Assembly: GCA_014773175.1 (NCBI GenBank)
Contig: VXCM01000958.1
Coordinates: forward strand, 1-64,000
Source of the DNA: Lucifuga dentata
Lineage: Eukaryota > Chordata > Actinopteri > Ophidiiformes > Bythitidae
Length of the DNA: 64,000 nt
Direction of reading: 5' to 3'
The position numbers were made by a program, and so were the translations under genes. Within the stretch, counting starts at the first letter, position 1, and every line of letters starts with the position of its first letter. The notes below the pieces were generated by a model, which did no database searches, had not been told where the DNA came from, and worked only from the letters and a program-made list of their open reading frames with translations. This document shows positions 52,254 to 63,402 of the stretch, in pieces.

Positions 52254-52305
52254 CTATATATATATATACATACATACATACATACATACATACATACATA
52301 CATAC
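52254..52305. repeat. (AT)n(ACAT)n microsatellite
   Basis: A TA run then about nine ACAT units. Confidence 0.95.
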
Positions 52306-53019
52306 CTGTAATTATAATGTGTACAGTATATAATCCGTAATGTTTTACAACCCACCTTGTCTAAGTGAATTTCCAGAACTCACACTGAAAACCCAGAGAA
52401 ATCATTCCTGATGTTGAAGCATGTCTTTAGATTTTCTAAGTGCAGATAGAAATAGTGATAGCAGTAGTTAATGACTGTTTCTGGCTAAGAAAAGAGTGAG
52501 CATTGTGCTACTTATCCCAATTACATGTCATTTTGCTGTATTACACAATGTTTCTTTCTTTGCCTATCTCCCTGTTCACAATGACAGCAAAATAATGAAT
52601 CTAAAAAAGTGTCTTGCTCTTTCATTTAAAGGAGCTAGCACCAAAGATTCATATTAACAGGTCTTATAATGACGTCACACCATCTAGGTTTATATTTCAC
52701 CATTTATTTCACAGGATCACCAACCAACCATATGGACCAGAAATGTAGGATACATCACCAACAGCTGTTTTACTCATGTAAAAGGGTTCTAGGGTGGATT
52801 TTATCATTAAAAATAAAAATGTATATGTGCGTGGTTCCTCCACTCAATTTCTCAGAGCCACATGCACTCACACTAACAGAAATAGGAAGGAAAAGACAGG
52901 CTAAGCTCCTATATTCATTTTTTTCTTAAAATAATGCACCTGATCTTTCCAATAATCCCTGATTCTTCCCATACTACATATATCTACAACACACACACAA
53001 TAAGCATGTAGAATAAGAA

Positions 53020-53026
53020 AGAGAGT

Positions 53027-53072
<46 letters not shown>
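53020..53072. repeat. (GA)n microsatellite
   Basis: A GA run with early GTGA interruptions. Confidence 0.95.
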
Positions 53073-53076
<4 letters not shown>

Positions 53077-54756
53077 CACAAATGCAGGAGATATGTCTTG
53101 TTAGTGGGAAACAAATGGATAGTTGTGTCAGTATTAATCAAATATGCGAAATAAAAATTCTAATCTGCAATTTGACAGTATGCACTCAGTTGCTAAACAT
53201 TCATTTCTCCCAGTAGCTGTATAATCTGCTTTGTCTTTTCATGCCTGCCTTTGTTTCACTCCACGCATGTGTGTAAGCGCTAAAGCCACAAATACACAAC
53301 TAAATACACAGCGAAGTGACATTCACACAACTAAGGATAAACACAAACAGATTCCGAAATGTCTCTTTTCCGTGTCTGTGTGTCAGGCGTATAAGTGAAG
53401 GCTTACAACACACTCATTTTCTGCTAAGCCTTGCTATCCATCAGACCACACACTGTTCGCGCAAACTGCCCTCCGCTGGTACACATCTGATTAGGGGTGC
53501 TGTGTAAATGAAGCTTTAAAGGACAGACTGATAACAATAGAAGCAGAGGAAAGGAGGAAAAAGTGAGATTACAATATGTAAAGAGGAGGAGATGAGGAGA
53601 TGTGTGACAAAACTAAAGCACCAGACAAGGTGGGAATCAGTGAAAGAGGAAAATAATATTATAAATGAAGCGGACAGGTGGAAAATCTGTAGTGGAGAAA
53701 GGTTGTAACATGCAGTCATGTCAGAATCGCAGTGAAAAGGGATGAGCTCTTTAAGACCAGATCCTTTTCATATCTCATCATTCACCATTCAAACAGTGGC
53801 AACATGCATTTTCAGACTGAGGAGGCAAACTGCTTTCTGAAGGTTGTTGCTGGATTATTACAGTTTGAAATGGCCCAGATCAATCACATAAGGAGAAAAT
53901 GCCAACACATTACAAATTATACCATCTATTATATACTTTTGCATTGGCATGATAATATACTGGCAGATAATTTTTCTAGTTTGGCTAAATGTGGAATTTG
54001 TGATTGTTCTGGTAAAAGTATGTCTCTAAATACAAATCGTTCAATTCAGTAAAAGAATAAAAGTGTCATATGGGAAACCTAATGAGAAAACACTGGATAT
54101 TATAATCATATTAGTGCATCAATATTTAAAAGTGTTTTATTTTGTCAAATAAGGATTGGATGAGCATGATCCTACCAGACCTGTAATTAAGATATGTGTG
54201 TTGAACTCATATGGAAACTAAAATTGAAGTATTCAATGGAACAAATCCAAGTTAGGTCTCTTCTTACTTCCCATGGTGTGTTTTCTACCTCTGGACTGCT
54301 CATTATTACAGGGTACTATCAAGTACAGTCAAAATACTGAAAAGCAACAGTAATATTCCATACTGATAGAGCACTTTAAATTTTCAATTAACTTTGAATG
54401 AATTCATGATTGCTTTTATATTCCTCCAGAAATATATAGACCAAAACACTGAAGTCTGTAGCCAGGACAAAGCAATTGGTAGCCTTCAGTCATTTAAAAT
54501 TGACCATCTGATTAATTTTGAGCACATAATTGAAAACACTATGAATATATATTGTATGAAATGTACAGGCTTTATGTAATTTTAAAAAAATCATTTGGTC
54601 CAACCTGTCCTGCCTGTCAAAGTTAATAGCCAGTGGGATTGTGTGCTTGCAATAAATAAGTTAACATAAGTGCACATTATACTCAGATTTGTGTGTTACA
54701 ATTAAGGCAAAAAACACAGAGTTAGCTGTATACACAATAATTTCATAGGATTTGGT

Positions 54757-55030
54757 CATTTGCTGAACACATATGACTTGTTGATTAATTGGCTTAAGAG
54801 AAGAAGTATGCCAGATGAAGAAATGAAATGAAATATCCAACTTATACAGTATATACATCCACAATAAACTTGCCTAACAGCAAACAGAAAAGTGGAGCAT
54901 TTACATGCTCGAGCAAATCAATTTACAATCACATAATCTAGGTCTGTTACTCAGAGTAGATTGAATTTTGATTTCAATTGCCTTAATCGGGTTAGAATCA
55001 AAGATTGAACATGCATGTAAACATACTGAC
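54757..55030. mobile_element. MITE copy 2, related to 26384-26698
   Basis: It shares with the first copy TCATTTGCTGAA, ATGACT...TTGATTAATTGGCTTA, AAGAAGTATGCCAGATGA-like text, CAATCACATAATCTA and GCCTTAATC...AATCAAAG, ending in ATGCATGTAAAC. An extra stretch (about 54840-54895) lies in the middle. The left end is not resolved. Confidence 0.6.
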
Positions 55031-56616
55031 AAATTGGTGCAAGTTCTTCTGTGTGTCGCCATGTAGCTCAATCGACCCCATAAAAACAAAAATCAGTGAT
55101 GAAAACTGGTAGCTTAGTAGTCTGCTCACGTCTGTTAAACAAAGCCTGGGTATTTATTGCGCATTCAAAGCATGTCTATGAAAACGGTGTATTTTTGAGG
55201 AGGCAGTTAAGATAACATGCTTAAAACTATTACACTTCATTTTAATGCATGTTTATAATGTGTTTTGCAAGGTCATGACATCAAATGGTGTGTATGTTTT
55301 AAATCATTTACTGTATGCTTCTATATTCACACATGACTAAGTCTATCAAATATGCATCACCACTTGATCAAATGCAAATCTGTAATATCTAAGTAAAGTA
55401 TAACACCAGACATAATACTGTACATGAATAAGTTGCAGGGCAAACCACTATATAATGATTCATAAAAGAAGTACTAAAGTACACATTTTAGAAAATGGAA
55501 TTCTTTTAATAAGAAGAAATATTTTAAAGTTTGGGAGACATTTACAGCCAATCCAACAATCCCATTCATCTTATTTATACAAAACAGACACAAATCAAAT
55601 CAAGCACAGTGTGTGTTGTACGTAAATCAAGCATGACAAGACATCATTTTTCTTTTTTTTTTATGATGAGAGAACAGTGATTTATGAATGCCTTTTATCA
55701 TATAATCATGTACAAGCATTTCAAGCACATAAACATATGCATACACACACTGACTCACTAGTGCTATTGATCAAATGGTGAGAGGGAATCACCAGCACTC
55801 TGTGACACCATATCAGCCAGAGCTGCTGCTGAAACGTGTTTCAGTCATGAGATAAGCCTTTTAAACACAACTAGTGTAGTATGCATTCATGGCCACTCTC
55901 CTTCAAGTGAAGGATGTACACTACTTTAAACAAAACAATATAGAAAGGACATCATGAAGAGAGAGAAAAATAAAGGAGTTCAGAGGAGTCAAAGCAGCTG
56001 ATTCAGTGGAGAAAGAAAAGAAAGAAAGAAAGAAATGCCCAGTGAGAAGTGATGGTGAAAGGTGGTATCAGGAATCTAAATGAAAAGTGACCTTTAAGTA
56101 CAAATGTATTTTGCATTTAGATATGCAGTAACCTTCCAATGAGCAGAGGAATCCTACAGAGATAAAGACAGGGATGTTCTTTTGGACAGCGGCCACCAAG
56201 ATGGAGCAAACCATGGCAACGATAGGAGGTAAATGACAGGTCAAAGGTCAGAGTCAGCAGGAGGAAATGACATCAGCAGGAAGTATGAATAAACAGTGGG
56301 GGATAATCACTCAATACAAGCATTGACCTTGCAAGGGATTAGCAATGGCATAAAATCTCAAATATACAGATGTAGAAAAATGAGAGATGGGGTGACCTTT
56401 CAAAAATAAAGTTTGGAGTTTCAAGTTCTGTGTTTTTACTGTAGGATATACGCATAAACTTAAAAAAACAAAAGTAGAATGAAGATTAAAATACATCCAT
56501 GTTTGACAAATATTTTAAAAGATTTTAGTCATTAGTCAATGATCAGCTTGAGGTGTCCTTGAATAAGGTGCTTAAACCTACACAGTGTAGTTTTTGACGA
56601 CTAGAGCGAGGTCCTG

Positions 56617-56651
56617 TATTGTTTGTGCTTATGAAAGAAGCACAAACAATA
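56617..56651. other. Perfect 14-bp hairpin
   Basis: TATTGTTTGTGCTT (56617-56630) pairs exactly with AAGCACAAACAATA (56638-56651) around the loop ATGAAAG. Function unknown. Confidence 0.8.
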
Positions 56652-56856
56652 GAGTACAAACAAAACAATACTAATGCTAATGTGTTGTGTAATTTAGACA
56701 GTATATAAACAGCAGATTTAGAAAATGATTCATTTGCATTGTGTTTTGAAGCTTTGCTTGAGTTTACAGGGTAACAGCTGATGGCTGAGAGTAGACAGTC
56801 ATCTTATTGCTGTTTAGTTTTCATTTTGTTTTTTCGCAATCTGAACTTAAAACATA

Positions 56857-57840
56857 TTGGGGAAATTTATAAAACAGTGCAAGATTTAACGTATCCATAA
56901 GGGAAAATATTGTCATGAAATCATACTCCCTCTTTCATAAATGCATGTTAGTGGCATCGTAACATTTGTCTTGAAAGAGGCATTACAACAGTACCTCCTT
57001 ATTTACATGTCGGGCAAGCGATTCATAAAACACACTGGCCCAGATTCATAAAAAACGGTGATAAGGAGTGTAGCTGTGCCTTAATGTGCGCCGTGATAAT
57101 TGAGGTTCATTCGTAAAACTTCCCCCACGATATTCAGCACACCGCTGTCACATGAAGGTCGCGTTGCTATGAGGTGTGACAGGTAAAAGCCAATGAAGAT
57201 CAGCATGTTAATGAGCTGCTGCATATTTATCNATGAGGTGTGACAGGTAAAAGCCAATGAAGATCAGCATGTTAATGAGCTGCTGCATATTTATCAGCAC
57301 CTCTTGATTCATCTGGTTTTAAAGCCACAAATCGGCAAAAGAAAAAATACATTCTGCTCTACAGAACCTGAGAGCCTCATTTTAAAAGACTGATACTAAA
57401 ATAACAGTGGGGGTTGAGGGACTCAGAAGTGTGCAGAGTAGCAGGTGAGGTGATTGAACAGAGTGCCTGAACATGTCAAACTGTCAGATCAGATCAAAAC
57501 TCACCATTTAAAAACTGACTGATCAGCTGAATGAGTTTGTCTATCAAAATTATTGATCACTAACACGTGAGGCAAATAAAGTTTTAAATGTCGAACAGAT
57601 TTCATTCTGCTGAAATTTGCACCGGCCTGAAGCAGGGCTTAATTTTTGCATGTCGCTTTGTTTTATGAATAACTACCAAGACATGCAAATAAGGAAATAT
57701 CTCAGTAACGCCTCTTTCAAGGCAAACACTAAAATATGTCGGTACTAGGCATTTATGAATGAGCAAACATGATTGCGCCATGATTGTTGCACATAGCGAT
57801 GCAGTAAATCATGCACTATGGTTTATGAATCTGGGCCACT
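56857..57840. mobile_element. Fold-back (inverted-repeat) element, composite
   Basis: GGCCCAGATTCATAAA at 57034-57050 reappears inverted at about 57820-57838. An outer left block (56857-57033) is also an imperfect inverted copy of the right arm (about 57650-57840): it shares CTTGAAAGAGGC, CCTTATTTACATGTC and ATTCATAAAACA in the same order. The arms are about 180 bp. No transposase frame is seen. The element also contains the duplicated N join at 57232. It is probably a MITE or nested MITEs. Confidence 0.65.
57169..57295. repeat. Exact 63-bp duplication across N at 57232 (assembly join)
   Basis: 57169-57231 and 57233-57295 are identical and lie inside the fold-back element. Confidence 0.9.
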
Positions 57841-58101
57841 GTCACAAAAAATTAAGACCAGTACATTTCAGCTCTATAAAATCTGGATGACATTTTGAAG
57901 TTGTCTCGTGTGTTACTGATCAATAAATTTGATATATAAGCCAAGTCAGTTGTGTATTTAAGTGGTGAATTTGGATCCGATCTTGCAAACATGCTTGTGG
58001 CACTGTGCCTCTTCCTCAAGCCTCATCTGCTGCTCTCTGTATCTCACTCTCATACGCAACACACACCCACACCCATCTCCTGTGCAATATGATATCTCTT
58101 A

Positions 58102-58109
58102 CTGTCAAT
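58102..58109. repeat. Target-site duplication, left copy (hAT-like)
   Basis: CTGTCAAT, identical to 58868-58875. Confidence 0.85.
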
Positions 58110-58867
58110 TAGGGCTAGGTGATAAATCGATTTAATCGATTAATTCGATTTTATGTTGTGGCACAATGTGCAAAATGGCTGAACCAGAAAAACAAATTTA
58201 AAAAAAACAACTAATATCTAACTATTTTTAGTTAGATATTAGTTAGATACTTTTAGTTAGATACTCTCCATCAATCAAGCCTATTCCCGTTTTGTGCACG
58301 TTAAACCTACAAGCCTTGTTTATACTTTCCGCGTATCCGTGAGGGTCCGCGGCTCTGCCTGAAGCAGACATGGATGCAGTTACTAACCTTACCAATCAAC
58401 GGTCCATCACGTTCGCTGGTGTCACGCCCACGAAGCTTTCACAGGTCAGATGTGCCAGCAAGATGCCAACAAACACTTTGACTGAGGATGAGCTTGTTTC
58501 TACAAAAGGTAACATCTGTTCATCATTTGGAAGTTGTTCGGTTTTGGGCTTCATGGCATGCAGCTCCTACAAACTTTACAGACCCGTTTGCTCCACGCTT
58601 CCACGTGTGGAAAGTTTATAGGTGCTGCAGCTACTAAAAGTAGCAGCCCTTAAAACTATTTTAGTAGCTGTGACAGAAACGCAGCAGAGTGGCAGCAATG
58701 CAGCCCTACGAGGTACAGATCTGCAGTCAAAGCACAGCGAAAAAGCAAATTAGGTTTTTTTTTTTNAAAAAAAAAAAAAAAAAAAAAAAAAAGATTAAAA
58801 TCAAAAATCGGCCATCAGTGTGAAAAAAAATCGAGATTTTAGTTTGAGGCCATATCGCCCAGCCCTA
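58110..58867. mobile_element. hAT-like non-autonomous element with 8-bp target duplication
   Basis: The left end TAGGGCTAGGTGATA and the right end (reverse complement TAGGGCTGGGCGATA) form a terminal inverted repeat. The identical 8-mer CTGTCAAT flanks both sides (58102-58109 and 58868-58875). An 8-bp target duplication with short ends beginning YAGGG is the hAT superfamily pattern. An ATG frame of 83 codons at 58370-58621 does not resemble a transposase I know. The N at 58766 may hide missing bases. Confidence 0.85.
58756..58792. repeat. T-run, N at 58766, A-run inside hAT-like element
   Basis: Ten T, one N, then about 26 A. The switch from T to A across the N suggests that sequence is missing here. 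Confidence 0.8.
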
Positions 58868-58875
58868 CTGTCAAT
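58868..58875. repeat. Target-site duplication, right copy (hAT-like)
   Basis: CTGTCAAT, identical to 58102-58109. Confidence 0.85.
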
Positions 58876-60365
58876 CTCTTAAAATGTGCAGCACTAAAGC
58901 AGCATTTTGGTTTCCTTTGCCCATTTAACATAGCAATTTCGCTTTGACACCACAGGAAGCACAAAGTGTGGCTCTCAAACATGAAGCAGCTCATTAACAC
59001 ACTGATTTTCATTGGCTTTGTTTGATAGCACTGATTAATGTAAGGGAAGCTTTATGAATTAGCTTAAATTATCACAGTGCTTATTTTGTGTGATGCAGTG
59101 TAGTTACCATGCATTTTTATGAAGTCTTCCTAATATTTTTTAACATAATATGTTACTGGCTAGCATGACTTATATATTATAAGTTATGCCATGCAGAGAC
59201 TAATTGCATAATGTGTGTTGATAAATAAAATTTATGGAGAATTAATGTGTGACAACAGCTATTTCATACAAATTTACATAGTAACAGGTGGTTATCCACC
59301 CCACCCCTTTCATTTTTTAATGAAACATGAAAGTCTTAAAAATCTTGTGCCATAGGTAGTTTAGAGATTGTAATAATATTTGAAGATATTTTATGAATTC
59401 GGGGCATATAGCTCTATGTGAATCCCTGTTCCTGGATCTTTAAGTTACTGAAATCTTTTTCCGACAGCATCAATATTTCATACTTGTTTGTCAAGGCTGA
59501 CAAATTGCTGGAAGGTCACAAAGATGATCAAATCTAGTCAAAAGTTAGAGAAGCCAAGAGAAGAAGAAACAAAAGTGGAGCAGTGGAGTCAATAACACAG
59601 ACTGTGATGATGAAAGGGATGAAAAGAAAATGAGAAGCTGTGATGTAAGGGAGCATTTCCCTAAAGGGCTCTTCTAAATATTACCAGACTGAGCCAGAGT
59701 TAACTATAAAGCTCACAGCAGGGAGCCTTAACTATTAAACACCCTCCCAAACCTGGTCACTAACACACATCAACACCCCCATAACCTGGTGGACAGCTCC
59801 ATTTGCACCTACGAAAGAGAAGGAGGAGGAAGATGAGGAAAGTGAGATGGAGTTAGAGAGCAAGACAGTGAGAGAGAGGAAGGAAAGGGGGCAGTAATGC
59901 AAAGGAAAATAAAATGAGATAACCAAAGAGAGAAAAGGGAAGCCTCTCAGCCATTATAGAAATACTGAGCATTTTACACCTGTCCACAGGCAATATAAGT
60001 GCTACTCAGAGACAATGGCACAGTGGATGTGATGCTGCCTCTTGAGAAATACTGGTCATATGAAGACACACACACACATGCACAGTGGAGCTAATAAGAA
60101 AAATAAGAAAATGCAATGTTTCACTTCTATAAACAAAATCCTTATAGCCAGCAATAACAGGGACATCTACACACTTACACAGTTTGGTGTTATTGAGTCC
60201 CACGGGCACACTTAAAGCATGCTGTTATTAGGAATTACAGGACTGAAATGATGGTGTAAGAGACAAAGAGGGAGGGAGAGTGAGAGTGAAAGAGAAAGAG
60301 AGAGATAAAACAAAGAGTCAAGAGAGAGAAAACAAATGGAACATTTATATCAAGGCTCCATATAT

Positions 60366-60398
60366 ACACACAACACACACACACACACACACACACCT
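60366..60398. repeat. (CA)n microsatellite
   Basis: A nearly pure CA run. Confidence 0.95.
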
Positions 60399-61269
60399 GG
60401 GGCATATTGTTAATAAAGCTATCTCTAACTATTTGAGAAAGCAGAAAGCATAAGAATTCATAGATACCCTTAAATAACATTCTCCTTCCCAAAGTATTCA
60501 TACACATTCATACACACAAACATTTATATATGCATAGTATACACACAAAAATTAGCAGCTCAAGCATTTTTTTCCCCCAAAAGTTAAGGCAAAATGTGTG
60601 TGTGGGAATTCGATAGCGTGAGTGTTATGGGCTTAAAAGTGTATCTTTACTATGTGTGTACTGCCTGTCTGATTGCGTTTGTGTAATTGTAAGTGTGTGC
60701 AAACTGGGCTACCCTTGGCATAATCCCTGAAACAAGAGAAATGTGTGTGGTGTGTGTGTGACCAGTATAATGGTAGACAGCATAAGCCCTTGCCTTCACT
60801 GCTTAAGCCCTCCTCACTTTTCTCCTCCATAAGGCAAACAGTGGATAGACCACAAGGCTTAGCTGGAGAAAGAGGAGGAGACGACAATATATGGAAACTA
60901 ATTCAATTTCAGCCTCTTTGCACTGCTTTCCAATCTGCAAATACCGCTACAGCCCGATGCAAGGAAATGGAAATCTCAATTTATATACTACATACTACAG
61001 AATCTGTAGATTGGAACCCTATGGAGATGTACTTGTGCACTTGAGCAGTTATCATCCCGTCAAAAGCCTTTCCTCTGTGGAGGTTCCAGTCCAGCTTCTT
61101 GAGCTGTTTCTGCTCCCTCCTTGCCTGTCACCCTCTCAATTTTCCTGCAAATCATCTAATGAAGTTTCCAAATGTACAAATGTGGGAATAAAGGCCATTT
61201 TTTTTATTCTCTACAAAATGCCTGTGCTGTAGATTCCATGGCAACAGCTGTCTGTTCCTCACATCTAAT

Positions 61270-61800
61270 AGTGCCCTCCACAAATATTGGCAACCTTAGT
61301 AAATAAAAGCAAAATGGACTGTGAAAAAAAAGTCTTTATTGTTTATCCTCTTGGTCTTTCACTCAAAATATTATGAAAAATATAAGCTTTAATGAAAGTA
61401 AAATAATTGAAAAGAAAAATAAATTCTTATCATGAAGTAAATATTTTTCTCAATCAGCCTGGTGTTGTCTGATCGTATTTTTGGATTCCTGACCCCAAGA
61501 CCCAGCTGACATCTGCAATTCTCCAGCTGTGATCCTTGGAGATTTTTTGGCCACTTGAACCCTCCCTCCCCCTCACTGTGCGTGGGATCAATATAGGCAC
61601 ACATCCTCTTCCAGGGCCGATTGAGAAAAAGATTTGTTTCATGATAACAATTTCTTTTTCCTTACAATTATTTGACTTAATTAAAAGGCTATATTTTTGT
61701 TAATATTTTGAATGAAAGATCAAGAGGATAAACAATAAAGATTATTTTTTTTCACAGCCCATTATGCTTTTATTTACCAAGGTTGCCAATATTTGTAGTG
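61270..61800. mobile_element. Tc1/mariner-like element with long inverted repeats
   Basis: The left arm (AGTGCCCTCCACAAATATTG, then GGCAACCTTAGTAAATAAAA and GTCTTTATTGTTTATCCTCT) is repeated inverted on the right (about 61670-61800), with arms near 150-190 bp. The AGTGCCCTCC...AAATATTGGC start is a familiar teleost Tc1-type end. The ~200-bp core carries only a short minus-strand frame (SWRIADVSWVLGSG), perhaps a transposase remnant. It is non-autonomous. Confidence 0.75.
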
Positions 61801-62895
61801 TGGTTTTACCTGTTGCACGTTTAACTATTCAACTGTAAAAGAAAGATGAATTCTCATGCCACACATCTCATAGTAGCAATTTTGCATTTGGTTTAATTCA
61901 GTTGAGAAGACAGAGTAAATAAAAGGACACCCATACTGCAGCATCCAGATGTTCTTGTTGAAGTCCAGCTGAGTTGGTGTAGGTGTACCACTCGTTGTTT
62001 TCCCTGCAGCTAAGGCATTCTCATTGATTTGCAGAGATAATAACCCACTTTATGAGTCTTTACCCTCACAACATTCAGTAGCACTCCACAGCATATGTTA
62101 CTCCCTTCACCTCTTTGTCTCATTGTCTCTTTGCCCTCGAGAAAAAACATACAGCTTATGGATTTTCCCAGTAGGTGCTATTTCTGAGGAATACTGCTCC
62201 ATTGGTTTTTAAGGTCATGGTGTGATATGGAAAAGGGTCACGGCAACTGGCCCGTGGGCTTGGCTACCTGCAATTCTGGTGTTTTACTCTAAATGTAACT
62301 GATGTCAGAAGGTCTGCACCTGGGTAGTTCACCTGCCAAGGTGTGCTGTGATGGTTACATGCTTCAATATTTAAGCTCCCGGGCAAGTAAAAAAAGATAT
62401 AATTTTAATACTGTAACTCTGCCAAGATCAAGACCATGTAACATGTCCATACTGATTTTGTCTTGACCCAGTAGTTACAGTAATATTGTCCCTGTCAATA
62501 GTAAAATAATTTTCAAACAGAAAACGTATGCTTGTAATGAACATCTGGCTTTTAACTGATTTATTATTAATCTTGATAGACTGTTGTATTGGTACATTAA
62601 GTGTTTATAATTTATAACTGTATTCATTGTTTTCCTAAATGATCATGTCATTTTTCTCTGTGCCCACATGATAAGAGCAGTAAAATCCTTTTCTAATTTA
62701 ATTAAAAAGAGAACAATTTAATTAACAACATTTTTGTCATTCTGGTTGATTTGACACACTAATTTATAGATGACGGAGAAAGAACAATAACAGGAAAAGA
62801 GAAATGACATATAAAAATAGTTCTCAATCTGAATTCAAACCACCAAACCAAACAGGTTAAAGTAAAATACAAATGAATCTCGCAGTGTGTCACAT

Positions 62896-63209
62896 TAGCC
62901 CCATTTACACCTTGCACTGCATGTGAAAATGTGATCTGCATCCAGATAAGAAAAAATGCACGTTAATGCAAAGTGAAAATGCATGCACAACACATTGGAA
63001 AGCAATCTGATTACATCTGTAAGTGAGCTGGCTCATCACAGCTTGCCAGGTGTAACTGCAATCTGTACAGGTGGGATAAATTTCTAAGACACCCATACTA
63101 TTCACAAGCAGAAAATGTTACCCCACCTTGTAAAATGCAAGTGCTGTCATCTAGATAACGTATCCGAATAAAGAAATCACATTTTAAAGCAAGGGGTAAA
63201 ACGGACCTA
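62896..63209. mobile_element. MITE with TAGCCCCATTTACACC-type ends
   Basis: The left end TAGCCCCATTTACACCTTGC and the reverse complement of the right end (TAGGTCCGTTTTACCCCTTG) are imperfect inverted repeats. Both continue into AAAATGTGAT and a GATAA-containing stretch. This end sequence is familiar from teleost non-autonomous DNA transposons. No clear target duplication is visible. Confidence 0.65.
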
Positions 63210-63344
63210 AAACCTGGCATATATAAAACATGACTCGCTGTTGGACTGGGCTTGCTGCTATGTCTTTATTAATGAATACATTACATTATGGATCCATGTT
63301 ATATTGCAAACCATGAAACTGTAACCTTTCTTATTCAACACACA

Positions 63345-63349
<5 letters not shown>

Positions 63350-63397
<48 letters not shown>

Positions 63398-63402
63398 NCA
63401 CC
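63350..63402. repeat. (CA)n microsatellite with N at 63398
   Basis: A CA run of about 48 bp ending in an N join, so its length is unreliable. Confidence 0.9.

Noticed and set aside
63347..63402. CA repeat considered as a CRISPR-like or satellite array
   Set aside because: It is a plain dinucleotide microsatellite. No spacer structure occurs anywhere in the window.
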